64,000 nt of DNA from an uncultured beta proteobacterium. Lineage in GTDB: Bacteria; Pseudomonadota; Gammaproteobacteria; Burkholderiales; Burkholderiaceae_E. Shown piece after piece: positions 25,017 through 35,752 of this stretch; the first letter of the stretch is position 1, and the number at the start of each line of letters is the position of its first letter. The stretch is from the NCBI GenBank assembly GCA_903934295.1, contig CAIZNI010000013.1, forward strand, positions 188,285-252,284. Reading direction: 5' to 3'. The position numbers and the translations under genes are program-made. A model generated the notes under the pieces. That model was not told the DNA's origin, searched no databases, and worked only from the letters and a program-made list of their open reading frames with translations.

Positions 25017-26621
25017 ATGCCCCTGACCGAATCCCACGTCACCGGTCCCGCCGAACCGCCGATTCGCGACCTCACGCTCGGGGAACTGCTGGCCTGGGCG
25101 GCACAGACCACGCCGCAGCGTCTGGCTCTGGTGACCGGGCAGAGCGCCCCCGCACCGCGGCAGTGGACCTACGCGCAACTGCACGAGGAGGCGCTGCGCA
25201 CCGCGCGCGCGCTGACCACCCGGTTCCGGCCGGGCGAACGGGTCGCGATCTGGGCGCCCAACGTGCCCGAGTGGATCATGATGGAGTTCGGCGCAGCGAT
25301 GGCCGGCCTGGTGCTGGTCACCGTCAACCCGGGTTTCCGGGCTGCCGAGGTGGCCTATGTGCTCAAGCAGTCGCGGGCGGCGGGCATCGTGGTCGTCGAA
25401 GGCTTTCGCGGCAATCCGATGCGCGCCACCGTCGAGGAAATTGCCCCGGGCTGCCCCGAACTGCGCGAAATCATCCGAATCGAGCAGTGGGACGCCTTTG
25501 TCGCGGCCGGCGACGATGCGTCGATCGCGCTGCCCACGGTCCGATCGGACGATCCGGTGATGATCCAGTACACCTCCGGGACCACCGGTTTCCCGAAGGG
25601 CGCGCTGCTGCACCACCGGGGTCTGGTGAACAACGGCGCGCACACCATGGCCCGGATGGGCGTGGCCGATGGCGCGGTCTGGGTCACCACCATGCCGCTG
25701 TTCCACACCGGCGGCTGCGTGCTCTGCGTGCTGGGTGCGGTGGCCATGCGGGCCACCCAGGTGCTGGTCGAAGCCTTCGATGCCGGTCTGGTGCTCGATC
25801 TGATCGGCCGCTATCGCGCCAATGCGCTGCTGGCGGTGCCAACCATGCTGATTGCCCTGATGGAGCATCCCGCTTTTGCGACCACCGACCTTTCGTCGAT
25901 CCGGTCGATCTGCTCGGGCGGCTCGACAGTGCCCGCCTCGCTGGTGGTGGCGCTGGAGGAGCGTCTGGGCGCCGAGTTCACCATCGTCTTCGGTCAGACC
26001 GAGTGCTCGCCGGTGGCCTCGATGACCCGTCCGGACGACAGCGTGGCCGACAAGGCCGGCACGATCGGACCGCCCATGCCGCACGCCGAGGTGCGCATCG
26101 TCGATCCCGCCACGGGCGCCACGCTGCCGATCGGCCAGATCGGCGAGTACCTCACCCGGGGCTATCACGTGATGCTGGGCTATTTCGAGATGCCCGAGGC
26201 CACCGCGGCCGCGATCGATGCCGACGGCTGGCTGCACACCGGCGATCTGTGCGCGATGGACGCGCGCGGTTATTGCACCGTGGAAGGTCGTCTGAAGGAC
26301 ATGATCATCCGCGGCGGCGAGAACATCTATCCGCGAGAACTCGAGGAACTGCTGTTTCGCCACCCGGCGGTGGCCGAGGTCGCGGTGGTCGGTCTGCCGG
26401 ACGAGCGATGGGGCGAAGAGGTCGCCGCGTTCATCCGCCCGGCGCCCGGCACCTTCGTCGACAAGGACGCACTGTTCGCCTATGTGCGCGAGCATCTCGC
26501 CCCCCACAAGACACCGCGCCGCTGGTATGCGATGCAGTCGTTTCCGCTGACCGGTTCGGGCAAGATCCAGAAGTTCCGCCTGCGCGAGATGTGCGGGGCA
26601 GGGGAACTGTCCGAACTCTGA
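25017..26621 (+). CDS. AMP-dependent acyl-CoA synthetase
   Basis: A 534-residue adenylate-forming enzyme. YTSGTTGFPKGALLHHRG (about 182-199) is the ATP-binding P-loop motif, FGQTECSPV the A5 region, GWLHTGDLCAMDARGY the A7 and GRLKDMIIRGGENIYPRELEELL the hinge (quoted in part: KDMIIRGGENIYP). The catalytic lysine is in SGKIQK near the C-terminus. It activates a carboxylic acid to its CoA thioester via an acyl-adenylate. GGAGA lies eight bases before the ATG. It could activate the acid taken up by the TRAP system encoded upstream; chain-length specificity cannot be read. Confidence 0.94.
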   Translation: MPLTESHVTGPAEPPIRDLTLGELLAWAAQTTPQRLALVTGQSAPAPRQWTYAQLHEEALRTARALTTRFRPGERVAIWAPNVPEWIMMEFGAAMAGLVLVTVNPGFRAAEVAYVLKQSRAAGIVVVEGFRGNPMRATVEEIAPGCPELREIIRIEQWDAFVAAGDDASIALPTVRSDDPVMIQYTSGTTGFPKGALLHHRGLVNNGAHTMARMGVADGAVWVTTMPLFHTGGCVLCVLGAVAMRATQVLVEAFDAGLVLDLIGRYRANALLAVPTMLIALMEHPAFATTDLSSIRSICSGGSTVPASLVVALEERLGAEFTIVFGQTECSPVASMTRPDDSVADKAGTIGPPMPHAEVRIVDPATGATLPIGQIGEYLTRGYHVMLGYFEMPEATAAAIDADGWLHTGDLCAMDARGYCTVEGRLKDMIIRGGENIYPRELEELLFRHPAVAEVAVVGLPDERWGEEVAAFIRPAPGTFVDKDALFAYVREHLAPHKTPRRWYAMQSFPLTGSGKIQKFRLREMCGAGELSEL

Positions 26622-26648
26622 CAACCGTCTTCACCAGAATGCGATGCC

Positions 26649-27434
26649 ATGCCTGATTCCCTGACTCCTCCCGCCGACTCACGATCGGGTCAAGCAACCC
26701 CCAGCCGCTCTCTGAGCCTGGCCGGCGCGACCAATTTCCGCGATCTCGGCGGCTACCGAGGGCAGGGCGGGCGCACGGTGCGCTGGCGGCGCCTGTTCCG
26801 CTCCGATCACCTGGCGGGGCTCACCGAGGCGGATCGCGCCGTGCTGGGCAGCCTCGGCATCGGGCGCAGCGTTGATTTCCGAGGCGTCCAGGAGCGTGCC
26901 GCGACCGCCTTCGATCTGCCGGGCATGACCCAGCACTCGCTGCCGATCGAGCCCACCGTGGTGCAGAACGTGCGCAGCCTGATCGAGCCGGGGCGCGATC
27001 TGACTGCGCTCGATGCGATCGGGGTGATGCAGCAGACCTACCGGGCCTTCGTGCTGGGCAACTCGCACCGATTCGGCGAACTGTTCGCCCATCTGCTTGC
27101 CGACGATTCGCCGCTGGTGTTCCATTGCACCGCGGGCAAGGACCGGACCGGCTTCGCCGCGGCGCTGATCCTGCTGGCGCTGGAGGTGCCGCGTCCGGTG
27201 GTGATGGCCGACTTCCTGCTGACCAACGAACTGTACCGACGCTCATCGGCCACGCCGCCGCCCGATCTGCCGCAGGCGGTGCTCGAGGTGCTCTGGAAGG
27301 TGCAAGCTGGCTTTCTCGAGGCGGCCCTTCGGGAGGTCGATGTCGAGCGGGGTGGCATTGACGCGTATCTGGCCACGCTGGGGGTGGGTCCGCGGGAGCG
27401 TGAGCACCTGCGCCAGCGTTACCTCGAGGGCTGA
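26649..27434 (+). CDS. Tyrosine-protein phosphatase (CX5R, PF13350-type)
   Basis: A 261-residue protein with N-terminal NFRDLGGYRG (about 29-38), FRSDHL and the phosphatase P-loop HCTAGKDRTG (about 158-167: Cys nucleophile, CX5R). The KDR triplet is typical of bacterial atypical phosphatases that act on phosphotyrosine and phosphoinositides, such as Listeria LipA. It starts 27 bases after the acyl-CoA synthetase and is probably co-transcribed. The substrate is unknown. Confidence 0.88.
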   Translation: MPDSLTPPADSRSGQATPSRSLSLAGATNFRDLGGYRGQGGRTVRWRRLFRSDHLAGLTEADRAVLGSLGIGRSVDFRGVQERAATAFDLPGMTQHSLPIEPTVVQNVRSLIEPGRDLTALDAIGVMQQTYRAFVLGNSHRFGELFAHLLADDSPLVFHCTAGKDRTGFAAALILLALEVPRPVVMADFLLTNELYRRSSATPPPDLPQAVLEVLWKVQAGFLEAALREVDVERGGIDAYLATLGVGPREREHLRQRYLEG

Positions 27435-27474
27435 TCGCCGGGTTCGGCGGCGCTGAGGTCTCGGTCGGGTGGCG

Positions 27475-27522
27475 GGGTGGCTGGGTGGCTGGGTGGCTGG
27501 GTGGCTGGGTGGCCGTGTGGCC
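27475..27522. repeat. Octamer tandem repeat GGGTGGCT x 6
   Basis: Four perfect GGGTGGCT units are followed by the variants GGGTGGCC and GTGTGGCC, 40 bases after the phosphatase stop. This is the third short-unit intergenic array in the window. Confidence 0.95.
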
Positions 27523-27582
27523 GTGTGCTGAGGGCACCGGCGCTGCACGGCCGGCGCGCACCGGCATTCCCTTGCGCATTAG

Positions 27583-27611
27583 TTTACATAATACACATTA
27601 TGCGCATATTG
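27583..27611 (+). promoter_or_regulatory. AT-rich promoter-like element pointing at the ankyrin gene's antisense strand
   Basis: TTTACA and ATATTG are separated by 17 bases in an AT-rich pocket that also contains the palindrome ATGCGCAT (27600-27607). The only downstream feature on this strand is the short open frame 27600-27677, and then the antisense of the ankyrin gene. It may be an antisense promoter, a regulatory-protein site or chance. Confidence 0.3.
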
Positions 27612-27673
27612 AAAGGTATGAGTCGAGATCGATCAACCGTGCTTCGCCTCGGTCGTTCCGCCACCTCACGTCC

Positions 27674-28462
27674 CTAGCGATTCCCCGGCAATCGGTTTCC
27701 GGGCGTCGCTGCCGGCGCTGTTACCGGCGCTGTTACCGGCGCTGTTACCGGTGCAGTGACCGGTGCAGTGACCGGTGCAGCCACCGGTGCCGCCTGCGTG
27801 CCATACCGCCGCAGATACTCGCTTGCCTTGGCGGCCATCCACTGCGCGTTGGTCTCATCGCCGCGCCGCAGGAAATACTCGGGTGCGCCCAATCCCGCCT
27901 GGTTGCGCAGACTCGGATCGGCACCCTGTTCAACCAGGTAGCGCGCCAGCGTGGGCCGCCCCTCGCGGGCGGCCATCATCAGCGGCGTCGTCCCGTTCGC
28001 GGACGCGGTGTCGATGTAGGCATGGTTTTCCAGCAGCCAGGCGGCCATCTCCATCTGTCCGGCGCTGGCCGCGTAATGAAGCGGTGTCCAGCCCGGCATG
28101 TTGACCAGCGCGCCGCGCTTGAGCAGCGCGCGCGCCACCTCGAGGTTGCCCTGCAGCACCGCGTACATCAGCGCGGTCTCACCCTGTTCGTTGCGGATGT
28201 TGACATCGGTCAAAGGTGACTCGAGCAGCACCTGCAGCGACTTGAATGACTGCTCGCGCGCCGCCATCACGACCGCCGGACCTTTTTCCGGGTCCACCGC
28301 ATTGGACGACACGCCGCGAACCAGCAGCTTGCGCACGGTGGTGATCTCATCGAGTGCCAGCGCCTCGAAGAGTTCACGTTCGCCCGGCTCACGTGCCGCG
28401 AGCGGCCCGCCCGCGAGCGTCAGCAGGGCGATCAACAGCGTGAGCGCACGCCGGAAAATCAT
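27674..28462 (-). CDS. Secreted ankyrin-repeat protein
   Basis: The 262-residue product has a signal peptide (MIFRRALTLLIALLTLAGGPLAA) and about five ankyrin repeats (about 30-205; e.g. GETALMYAVLQGNLEVARALL, GWTPLHYAASAGQMEMAAWLL; quoted in part). The tail is low-complexity, with repeated VTAP units from a 12-base DNA repeat. The ATG at 28462 begins one base after the tatD stop, so translation is coupled. The track start at 28483 overlaps tatD and lacks the signal-peptide context. Ankyrin domains mediate protein binding, so a periplasmic binding role is inferred. Confidence 0.88.
   Translation of the reverse strand: MIFRRALTLLIALLTLAGGPLAAREPGERELFEALALDEITTVRKLLVRGVSSNAVDPEKGPAVVMAAREQSFKSLQVLLESPLTDVNIRNEQGETALMYAVLQGNLEVARALLKRGALVNMPGWTPLHYAASAGQMEMAAWLLENHAYIDTASANGTTPLMMAAREGRPTLARYLVEQGADPSLRNQAGLGAPEYFLRRGDETNAQWMAAKASEYLRRYGTQAAPVAAPVTAPVTAPVTAPVTAPVTAPAATPGNRLPGNR
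27712..27783. repeat. 12-bp coding repeat for VTAP units
   Basis: Six tandem 12-base units (three CCGGCGCTGTTA, two CCGGTGCAGTGA, one CCGGTGCAGCCA) encode the VTAP-rich tail of the ankyrin protein. The unit is a multiple of three, so slippage changes tail length without shifting frame. Confidence 0.92.
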
Positions 28463-28463
28463 G

Positions 28464-29249
28464 TCAAACGACTTCAAGTTCACTTTCCATCACTTTGAAT
28501 AAACGAAGAAAATTATCCGTCGTCACTTTTTCGATGTGCTCGAGACTGACGCCCCGCAGCTGTGCCAGCAGCCGGGCCACTTCCGGTACGAATGACGGCT
28601 CGTTCGTGCGTCCCCGATGCGGTACCGGCGCCAGATAGGGCGAGTCGGTCTCGATCAGCAGCTGTGAATCGGGCACCTGCAGCGCCACTTCGCGCAGCGC
28701 CTGCGCGCTCTTGAAAGTGACGATTCCGGAGAACGAGATGCAGAACCCCATCTCGATTGAAGCGCGCGCGGTGGGCCAGTCCTCGGTAAAGCAGTGCATC
28801 ACGCCGCCAGCGGCGCTGGCGCCCTCCTCCGCCATGATTCGCAGCGTGTCTTCCGAGGCTTTGCGGGTGTGGATGACCAGCGGCATCCCGACTTCGCGGG
28901 CCGCTCGGATGTGGACGCGGAAGCGTTCGCGCTGCCAGCTCAGGTCGCCGGTCAGTCGGTAGTAGTCGAGGCCGGTTTCGCCGATGGCGCGGATCCGGGG
29001 GTGCGCGGCCAGCTTGACCAGGGTCGCGACGTCGGGTTCCGGGGTGTCAGGGTAATCGGGATGCACGCCGACGGTGGCCCAGAGGTGCGGGTGGGTCTCG
29101 GCCAGCGCCAGTACCGCCGGAAAGTCGGGCAGGTTGACGCTGATGCACAGCGCGCCGCCGACCCGCGCCTCGCGCATGCGTGCGAGCAGCTGCGGCATCT
29201 GGTCGGCGAAGTCGGGAAAATCGAGGTGGCAGTGGGAGTCGACGAACAT
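28464..29249 (-). CDS. tatD: TatD-family metal-dependent DNase
   Basis: A 261-residue TIM-barrel metal hydrolase with DSHCHLDF at the N-terminus (metal ligands), GETGLDYY (about 92-99), PLVIHTRKA (about 125-133), GVMHCFTED (about 152-160) and IETDSPYLAPVPHRGR (about 203-218). The family has 3'-5' exonuclease activity and other metal-dependent hydrolase members. ATG 29249 is chosen since MFVDSHCHLD is the family start. Order mltG-tmk-holB-pilZ-tatD is conserved in proteobacteria. Confidence 0.95.
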   Translation of the reverse strand: MFVDSHCHLDFPDFADQMPQLLARMREARVGGALCISVNLPDFPAVLALAETHPHLWATVGVHPDYPDTPEPDVATLVKLAAHPRIRAIGETGLDYYRLTGDLSWQRERFRVHIRAAREVGMPLVIHTRKASEDTLRIMAEEGASAAGGVMHCFTEDWPTARASIEMGFCISFSGIVTFKSAQALREVALQVPDSQLLIETDSPYLAPVPHRGRTNEPSFVPEVARLLAQLRGVSLEHIEKVTTDNFLRLFKVMESELEVV

Positions 29250-29300
29250 GGACCGCAGTTTACCCCCGGTCCGGCGGTCGCCCCTTTGCCCGGCGTGCCC

Positions 29301-29357
29301 GTCAGAGGGCATGACCCTCAGAAGACGTGCCCCTCAGAGGGCGCCCCCCTCAGAGGG
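29301..29357. repeat. CCCTCAGAGGG palindromic repeats at the pilZ-tatD junction
   Basis: Two perfect copies of the odd palindrome CCCTCAGAGGG (29331-29341 and 29347-29357) and two decayed half copies lie between tatD and pilZ. The last copy supplies the pilZ stop codon (TGA on the minus strand). Each can form a small hairpin. Confidence 0.8.
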
Positions 29358-29745
29358 TGTGCGTCGGGCGCGGCGCGCTCAGCAGGGTCCCCAGCAGTGC
29401 CTCGATCTTGATCCGGGCCTGCTCGCCGGTCTCGTTGCTGGAAAACTGGATGCCGATGCCCTGCTGGCGTCCGGGCACGCCGGCCGGCGTGATCCAGCAG
29501 ACCTTGCCGGGGATCGGTACCTTGGCCGGTTCATCGAGCAGGGTCAGGATCGCGTAGACCGCGTCGCCGAGCTGCGCTGGGCGGGTGGTCGGCACGAACA
29601 GGCCTCCGCCCTCGACGAAGTGCATGTAGGCCGACGACAGGGCGCCCTTTTCCTTGATCGCCAGCTGGATGACGCTGGGACGCAGCCCGGTGGCCGCATC
29701 GTTGGGCGGTGTGGCCGATTCGGTCCTCTGGTGGGGCTGCTCCAT
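29350..29745 (-). CDS. pilZ: PilZ-domain protein (type IV pilus assembly)
   Basis: A 131-residue protein with the PilZ fold: SVIQLAIKEKGALSSAYMHFVEGGGLFVPT, then GDAVYAILTLLDEPAKVPIPGKVCWITP. It lacks the RxxxR and D/NxSxxG motifs for c-di-GMP, as in the founding Pseudomonas PilZ, which does not bind the nucleotide and works in type IV pilus biogenesis. Its location in the tmk-holB-pilZ-tatD operon matches that orthologue. A repeat provides the stop codon, so the C-terminal residues may have been altered. Confidence 0.9.
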   Translation of the reverse strand: MEQPHQRTESATPPNDAATGLRPSVIQLAIKEKGALSSAYMHFVEGGGLFVPTTRPAQLGDAVYAILTLLDEPAKVPIPGKVCWITPAGVPGRQQGIGIQFSSNETGEQARIKIEALLGTLLSAPRPTHTL

Positions 29746-29804
29746 GAGCGTTGCGTCCTTGCAGTGAGTGAGCGCCGAATCCCGTCAGCGCGCCGGTGCG
29801 GTCA

Positions 29805-30833
29805 TCAAGCGGCCGCGAACATCGACTCGTAGCGCAACCACACCTCTTCGGCGAACAGCCGCGCATTCAGCGGATGCTCGAGGATCGGCGTCTGGCGGTT
29901 CAGCCAGCCGGCCATCTCGCCGATTCGGGGCAAAGAGGTCAGCCGGCCGAGCGTGCGCAGCCGTGGCGCCTGAGCGGGAAACCGAACCGGCGCCGCGCCG
30001 GCGCTGACCCGGCCCAGGTCCCCGATCCATGACTGCAGGAAAGGGACCCAGAGCGTGGGCGGCGTCGTGGCAAAGCCTTCGGCTGTCTTCAATACCGAAT
30101 TCTCGGGGATCTGATCGCCGGCCAGTACCACCAGCCGATAGGCGGACGCCGCTGCGGGATCGGCGAAGGCCAACGCCCGCAGTGGGGCGCCATCGGCCAG
30201 CGCGAGCCATTGCGCCAGCATCGACTCCTCGCCCGGCAGCGCTTGCCGCAGCCAGGCGAGCGCCTGTGCGGGGGGCGGCGAAGCGACGGTAAACGGCACG
30301 CAGCGCGACCGCACCGTGGCTGGCAACGCACCCGCATTGCCGCAGACCAGCAGGAAGACGGTGTCGCCCGCCGGTTCCTCCAGCGTCTTGAGCAGGGCGT
30401 TGGCGGCAATGGCGTTCATCGATTCGGCTGGCTCGATCAGCACCAGCTTGTGCCCCGCCCGATGCGCGCCGATACCGACGAACCCGGCGAGCGCGCGGAT
30501 CTGGTCGACCTTGATTTCGCGCCGGGCGCGTTCCGATCGGGAACCGCCCTCTTCTTCGGTCAGCGGCGAAACGCGCCGGAAATCGGGATGGTTGCCACTG
30601 GCGTACCAACCGCAGGCATCGCAGCGCTGGCAGGCCGATCCGTCGGGCCCCGGCGCCTCGCACAGCAGGCTCTGGGCGAACCGGTCGGCCAGCCAGCCCT
30701 TGCCGATGCCCCGGTGCCCGCGCAGCAGCAGCGCGTGCGGGAGGCTCTCGCGCATGGCGAGCAGCTTCAGCAGTGACCCGTCGAGCCAGGCGGGCCAGGT
30801 GCGCGCGTCGGACGCTGCCGCCGGCTCGGTCAT
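29805..30833 (-). CDS. holB: DNA polymerase III delta-prime subunit
   Basis: A 342-residue clamp-loader subunit. The degenerate P-loop is LLRGHRGIGKGWLA (about 36-49). The zinc module is recognisable by CQRCDACGWYASGNHPDF (about 68-85). Sensor regions follow (KTLEEPAGDTVFLL; VRSRCVPF). In the clamp loader delta-prime is the stator that helps load the beta sliding clamp. It lies 46 bases downstream of tmk in the same orientation and co-occurs with it in many bacteria. Confidence 0.95.
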   Translation of the reverse strand: MTEPAAASDARTWPAWLDGSLLKLLAMRESLPHALLLRGHRGIGKGWLADRFAQSLLCEAPGPDGSACQRCDACGWYASGNHPDFRRVSPLTEEEGGSRSERARREIKVDQIRALAGFVGIGAHRAGHKLVLIEPAESMNAIAANALLKTLEEPAGDTVFLLVCGNAGALPATVRSRCVPFTVASPPPAQALAWLRQALPGEESMLAQWLALADGAPLRALAFADPAAASAYRLVVLAGDQIPENSVLKTAEGFATTPPTLWVPFLQSWIGDLGRVSAGAAPVRFPAQAPRLRTLGRLTSLPRIGEMAGWLNRQTPILEHPLNARLFAEEVWLRYESMFAAA

Positions 30834-30879
30834 CGATTCTTGCTCCAGTCGATTCGATAAATCACTTTAATTAACCGTC

Positions 30880-33662
<2,783 letters not shown>

Positions 33663-33674
33663 GCGCGGCGCGCG

Positions 33675-34478
33675 ATGTGCCTGATTGCCTTTGCCCTCGA
33701 TGCGCATCCGCACTACCGGCTGGTGCTGGCAGGCAACCGCGACGAGTTCTATCACCGGCCTGCCGAACCCGCCGCCTGGTGGTCCGATGAGCCGGGGGTG
33801 CTGGCGGGGCGCGACGCCCAGGCGCAGGGCACCTGGCTGGGGATCCATCGCAGCGGGCGCATCGCCGCGCTCACCAATGTGCGCGAAGGGGGGCGGCCCA
33901 GTCCGCCCGGCCTGTCGCGCGGCGCCCTGCCCTGCGATTTCCTGAGAGGCAACGCCTCACCGATCGAGCATGCCGAGCGGCTTGCCGACAACCCCCGCTC
34001 CCGATCGGCCGACTACGCCGGCTTCAATCTGCTGATGTTCCAGCTCGACCGGGCCGGTGCGCAAGCCGGCTGGATGAGCAATCGCCACCCGACACCGCGC
34101 ACCCTGGTCGCCGGCGTTCATGGGCTGTCGAATCACCTGCTCGACACCCCGTGGCCCAAGGTGACCGGCCTGAAGGCGGCAGTGCAGCAGGCGCTGACGG
34201 CGCCCGGACCGGCGAGCCTCGAGTCGCAGCTGTTCGCGGCGCTGGCCGATGCCCGGGAAGCGCCGGACGAGCACCTGCCCGGTACCGGACTGCCGATCGA
34301 GCGCGAGCGTCTGTTGTCGGCCGCCTTCATCCGATCGCCCGATTACGGGACCCGGGCCTCGACGGTGCTGCTGGTCGGGCGCGATGGCTCGGTCGAACTC
34401 ATCGAGCGCAGCTGGGACAGCCCGGGCCCCTCGGCGCCGCGCTGGCAGGAGCGCCGGCACGGATTCAGTCTCGACTGA
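33675..34478 (+). CDS. NRDE-family protein
   Basis: A 267-residue protein of the NRDE (TANGO2-type) family: MCLIAFALDAHPHYRLVLAGNRDEFYHRP at the N-terminus contains the name-giving NRDE, and TWLGIHRSGRIAALTNVREG follows. The N-terminal cysteine would be exposed after Met removal. TANGO2 homologues are implicated in metabolism and haem handling; the biochemical role is not settled. It follows ygfZ by 12 bases and overlaps the convergent fusion gene by 14. Confidence 0.9.
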   Translation: MCLIAFALDAHPHYRLVLAGNRDEFYHRPAEPAAWWSDEPGVLAGRDAQAQGTWLGIHRSGRIAALTNVREGGRPSPPGLSRGALPCDFLRGNASPIEHAERLADNPRSRSADYAGFNLLMFQLDRAGAQAGWMSNRHPTPRTLVAGVHGLSNHLLDTPWPKVTGLKAAVQQALTAPGPASLESQLFAALADAREAPDEHLPGTGLPIERERLLSAAFIRSPDYGTRASTVLLVGRDGSVELIERSWDSPGPSAPRWQERRHGFSLD

Positions 34479-35748
34479 ATCCTGGCTCGCGCGCGACCAG
34501 CCAGCGGTCCAGGTCGGCGAAGACCTGCTGGCGGGCGGGCTCGGCTTCATTGAACAGCTCGTGGTACAGCCCGTCGTACCAGTGCAGGCTGACGCGGCCG
34601 GCGGGCGCGGCATCGGCGAAATCCCGGCTGCCCTGGGGCCGCACCAGCCGGTCGTCGCCGGCCACCAGCAGCAGCGTGGGCACCGCCAGTTCGCCGGCGG
34701 CGCGTCGGGCGTGCTGTCCGGCCTGTTCCAGCCAGCTCAGCAGCCGTGGGCTGATCCGGTCGTGGACCAGCGGATCGGCCCGATAGGCGCCCACGATCGC
34801 GGGATCGTGCGAGAGCCGGTTCGCATCCAGTCCATTGCCCAGGGCGAGTTCGGGCATCAGCCGGTTCAGCACGCTCACCAGCAGCGACAGCGGCCGACCG
34901 AGTCCGATCGCCAGCGCTGGTGAGGAGAGCACCAGGCCCGACACGCGGGCTCCGGCGCCCAGCACCAGATCGGCCGCGAGCGCCCCGCCCATGCTGTGCC
35001 CGAGCAGCAGGGGCGGTGCGCCCAGCGAGCGTTCGAAGTCGGCCAGCAGCAGGCCCGCCTCGGCGCGCAACTGGTCGGCGGCGGTGATGACGCCGCGCCG
35101 TCCGCCCGATTCACCGTGTCCGGCATGGTCGTGTGCCCGCACCCGCCAGCCGCGCTCGCACAGCCAGGTCGCCAGCGCGTCGTGGCGTGCGCTGTGCTCG
35201 CCCAGCCCATGCAGCAGGTAGAGGCCGCCGCCATGCCCCCGTTCCGGGCGCCATTCCCGCTGACGCAAGCTCGGACCATCCGCCCGCGCAGGCTCGCGCC
35301 ACTCGTGGCGGGTGACGGCGCCGCCCCACAGCGGGCGGCGCATGTGGCGGTGCGCGATGCCGACCTCGTCATAGACCTCGCCCTGCGCCACGAAACCATG
35401 GCGCCGATAGAAGTCCAGCGCGTGCGTCTGGGCGCTCAGCTGCACGGCGGTGTCGCCGCGCCGGCGGGCTTCACCGACTAGCGCGGTCAGGATCCGCCCG
35501 CCCAGGCCCGCCCGGCGCGCGTCGGCCAGCACCGCCATCCGTCCGATGTGTCCATCGGGCAGCAGTCGCCCGGTGCCCACCGGCTGCCCGTCCTGGTAGG
35601 CCACGCAGTGGCGTGACACCGGATCGTTCTCATCCCATTCCAGGGACTCGGGGATCTGCTGCTCGTCGATGAAGACGGCGCGGCGGACCTGACCGGCCGG
35701 CTCGCCCAGCGACTCCCAGGTGCCCAGTTGCAGTCGGATCGTGTTCAT
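34465..35748 (-). CDS. GNAT acetyltransferase fused to an alpha/beta hydrolase (monoacylglycerol lipase-like)
   Basis: The 427-residue protein has two domains. The N-terminal GNAT (about 1-140) shows RRAVFIDEQQIPESLEWDE and the acetyl-CoA loop MAVLADARRAGLGGRILTAL. The C-terminal serine hydrolase (about 165-427) has LLHGLGEH, the nucleophile elbow GHSMGG (Ser about 252), VAGDDRLV and a late LYHELFNE. Both active sites look intact. The hydrolase half matches lysophospholipase/monoacylglycerol lipases. ATG 35748 starts the GNAT; upstream sequence in the track lies inside the neighbouring gene. I know of each family separately; the fusion suggests coupled reactions on one lipid or metabolite, which is inference. 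Confidence 0.9.
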   Translation of the reverse strand: MNTIRLQLGTWESLGEPAGQVRRAVFIDEQQIPESLEWDENDPVSRHCVAYQDGQPVGTGRLLPDGHIGRMAVLADARRAGLGGRILTALVGEARRRGDTAVQLSAQTHALDFYRRHGFVAQGEVYDEVGIAHRHMRRPLWGGAVTRHEWREPARADGPSLRQREWRPERGHGGGLYLLHGLGEHSARHDALATWLCERGWRVRAHDHAGHGESGGRRGVITAADQLRAEAGLLLADFERSLGAPPLLLGHSMGGALAADLVLGAGARVSGLVLSSPALAIGLGRPLSLLVSVLNRLMPELALGNGLDANRLSHDPAIVGAYRADPLVHDRISPRLLSWLEQAGQHARRAAGELAVPTLLLVAGDDRLVRPQGSRDFADAAPAGRVSLHWYDGLYHELFNEAEPARQQVFADLDRWLVAREPGFSRD

Positions 35749-35752
35749 GGCG

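Noticed and set aside
27477-27677. Short plus-strand ORFs over the octamer repeat
   Set aside because: Repeat-derived glycine/tryptophan runs without a ribosome-binding site.
29301-29357. Short repeats considered as a CRISPR array
   Set aside because: Units are 11 bp without spacers of regular length and no cas genes are near.
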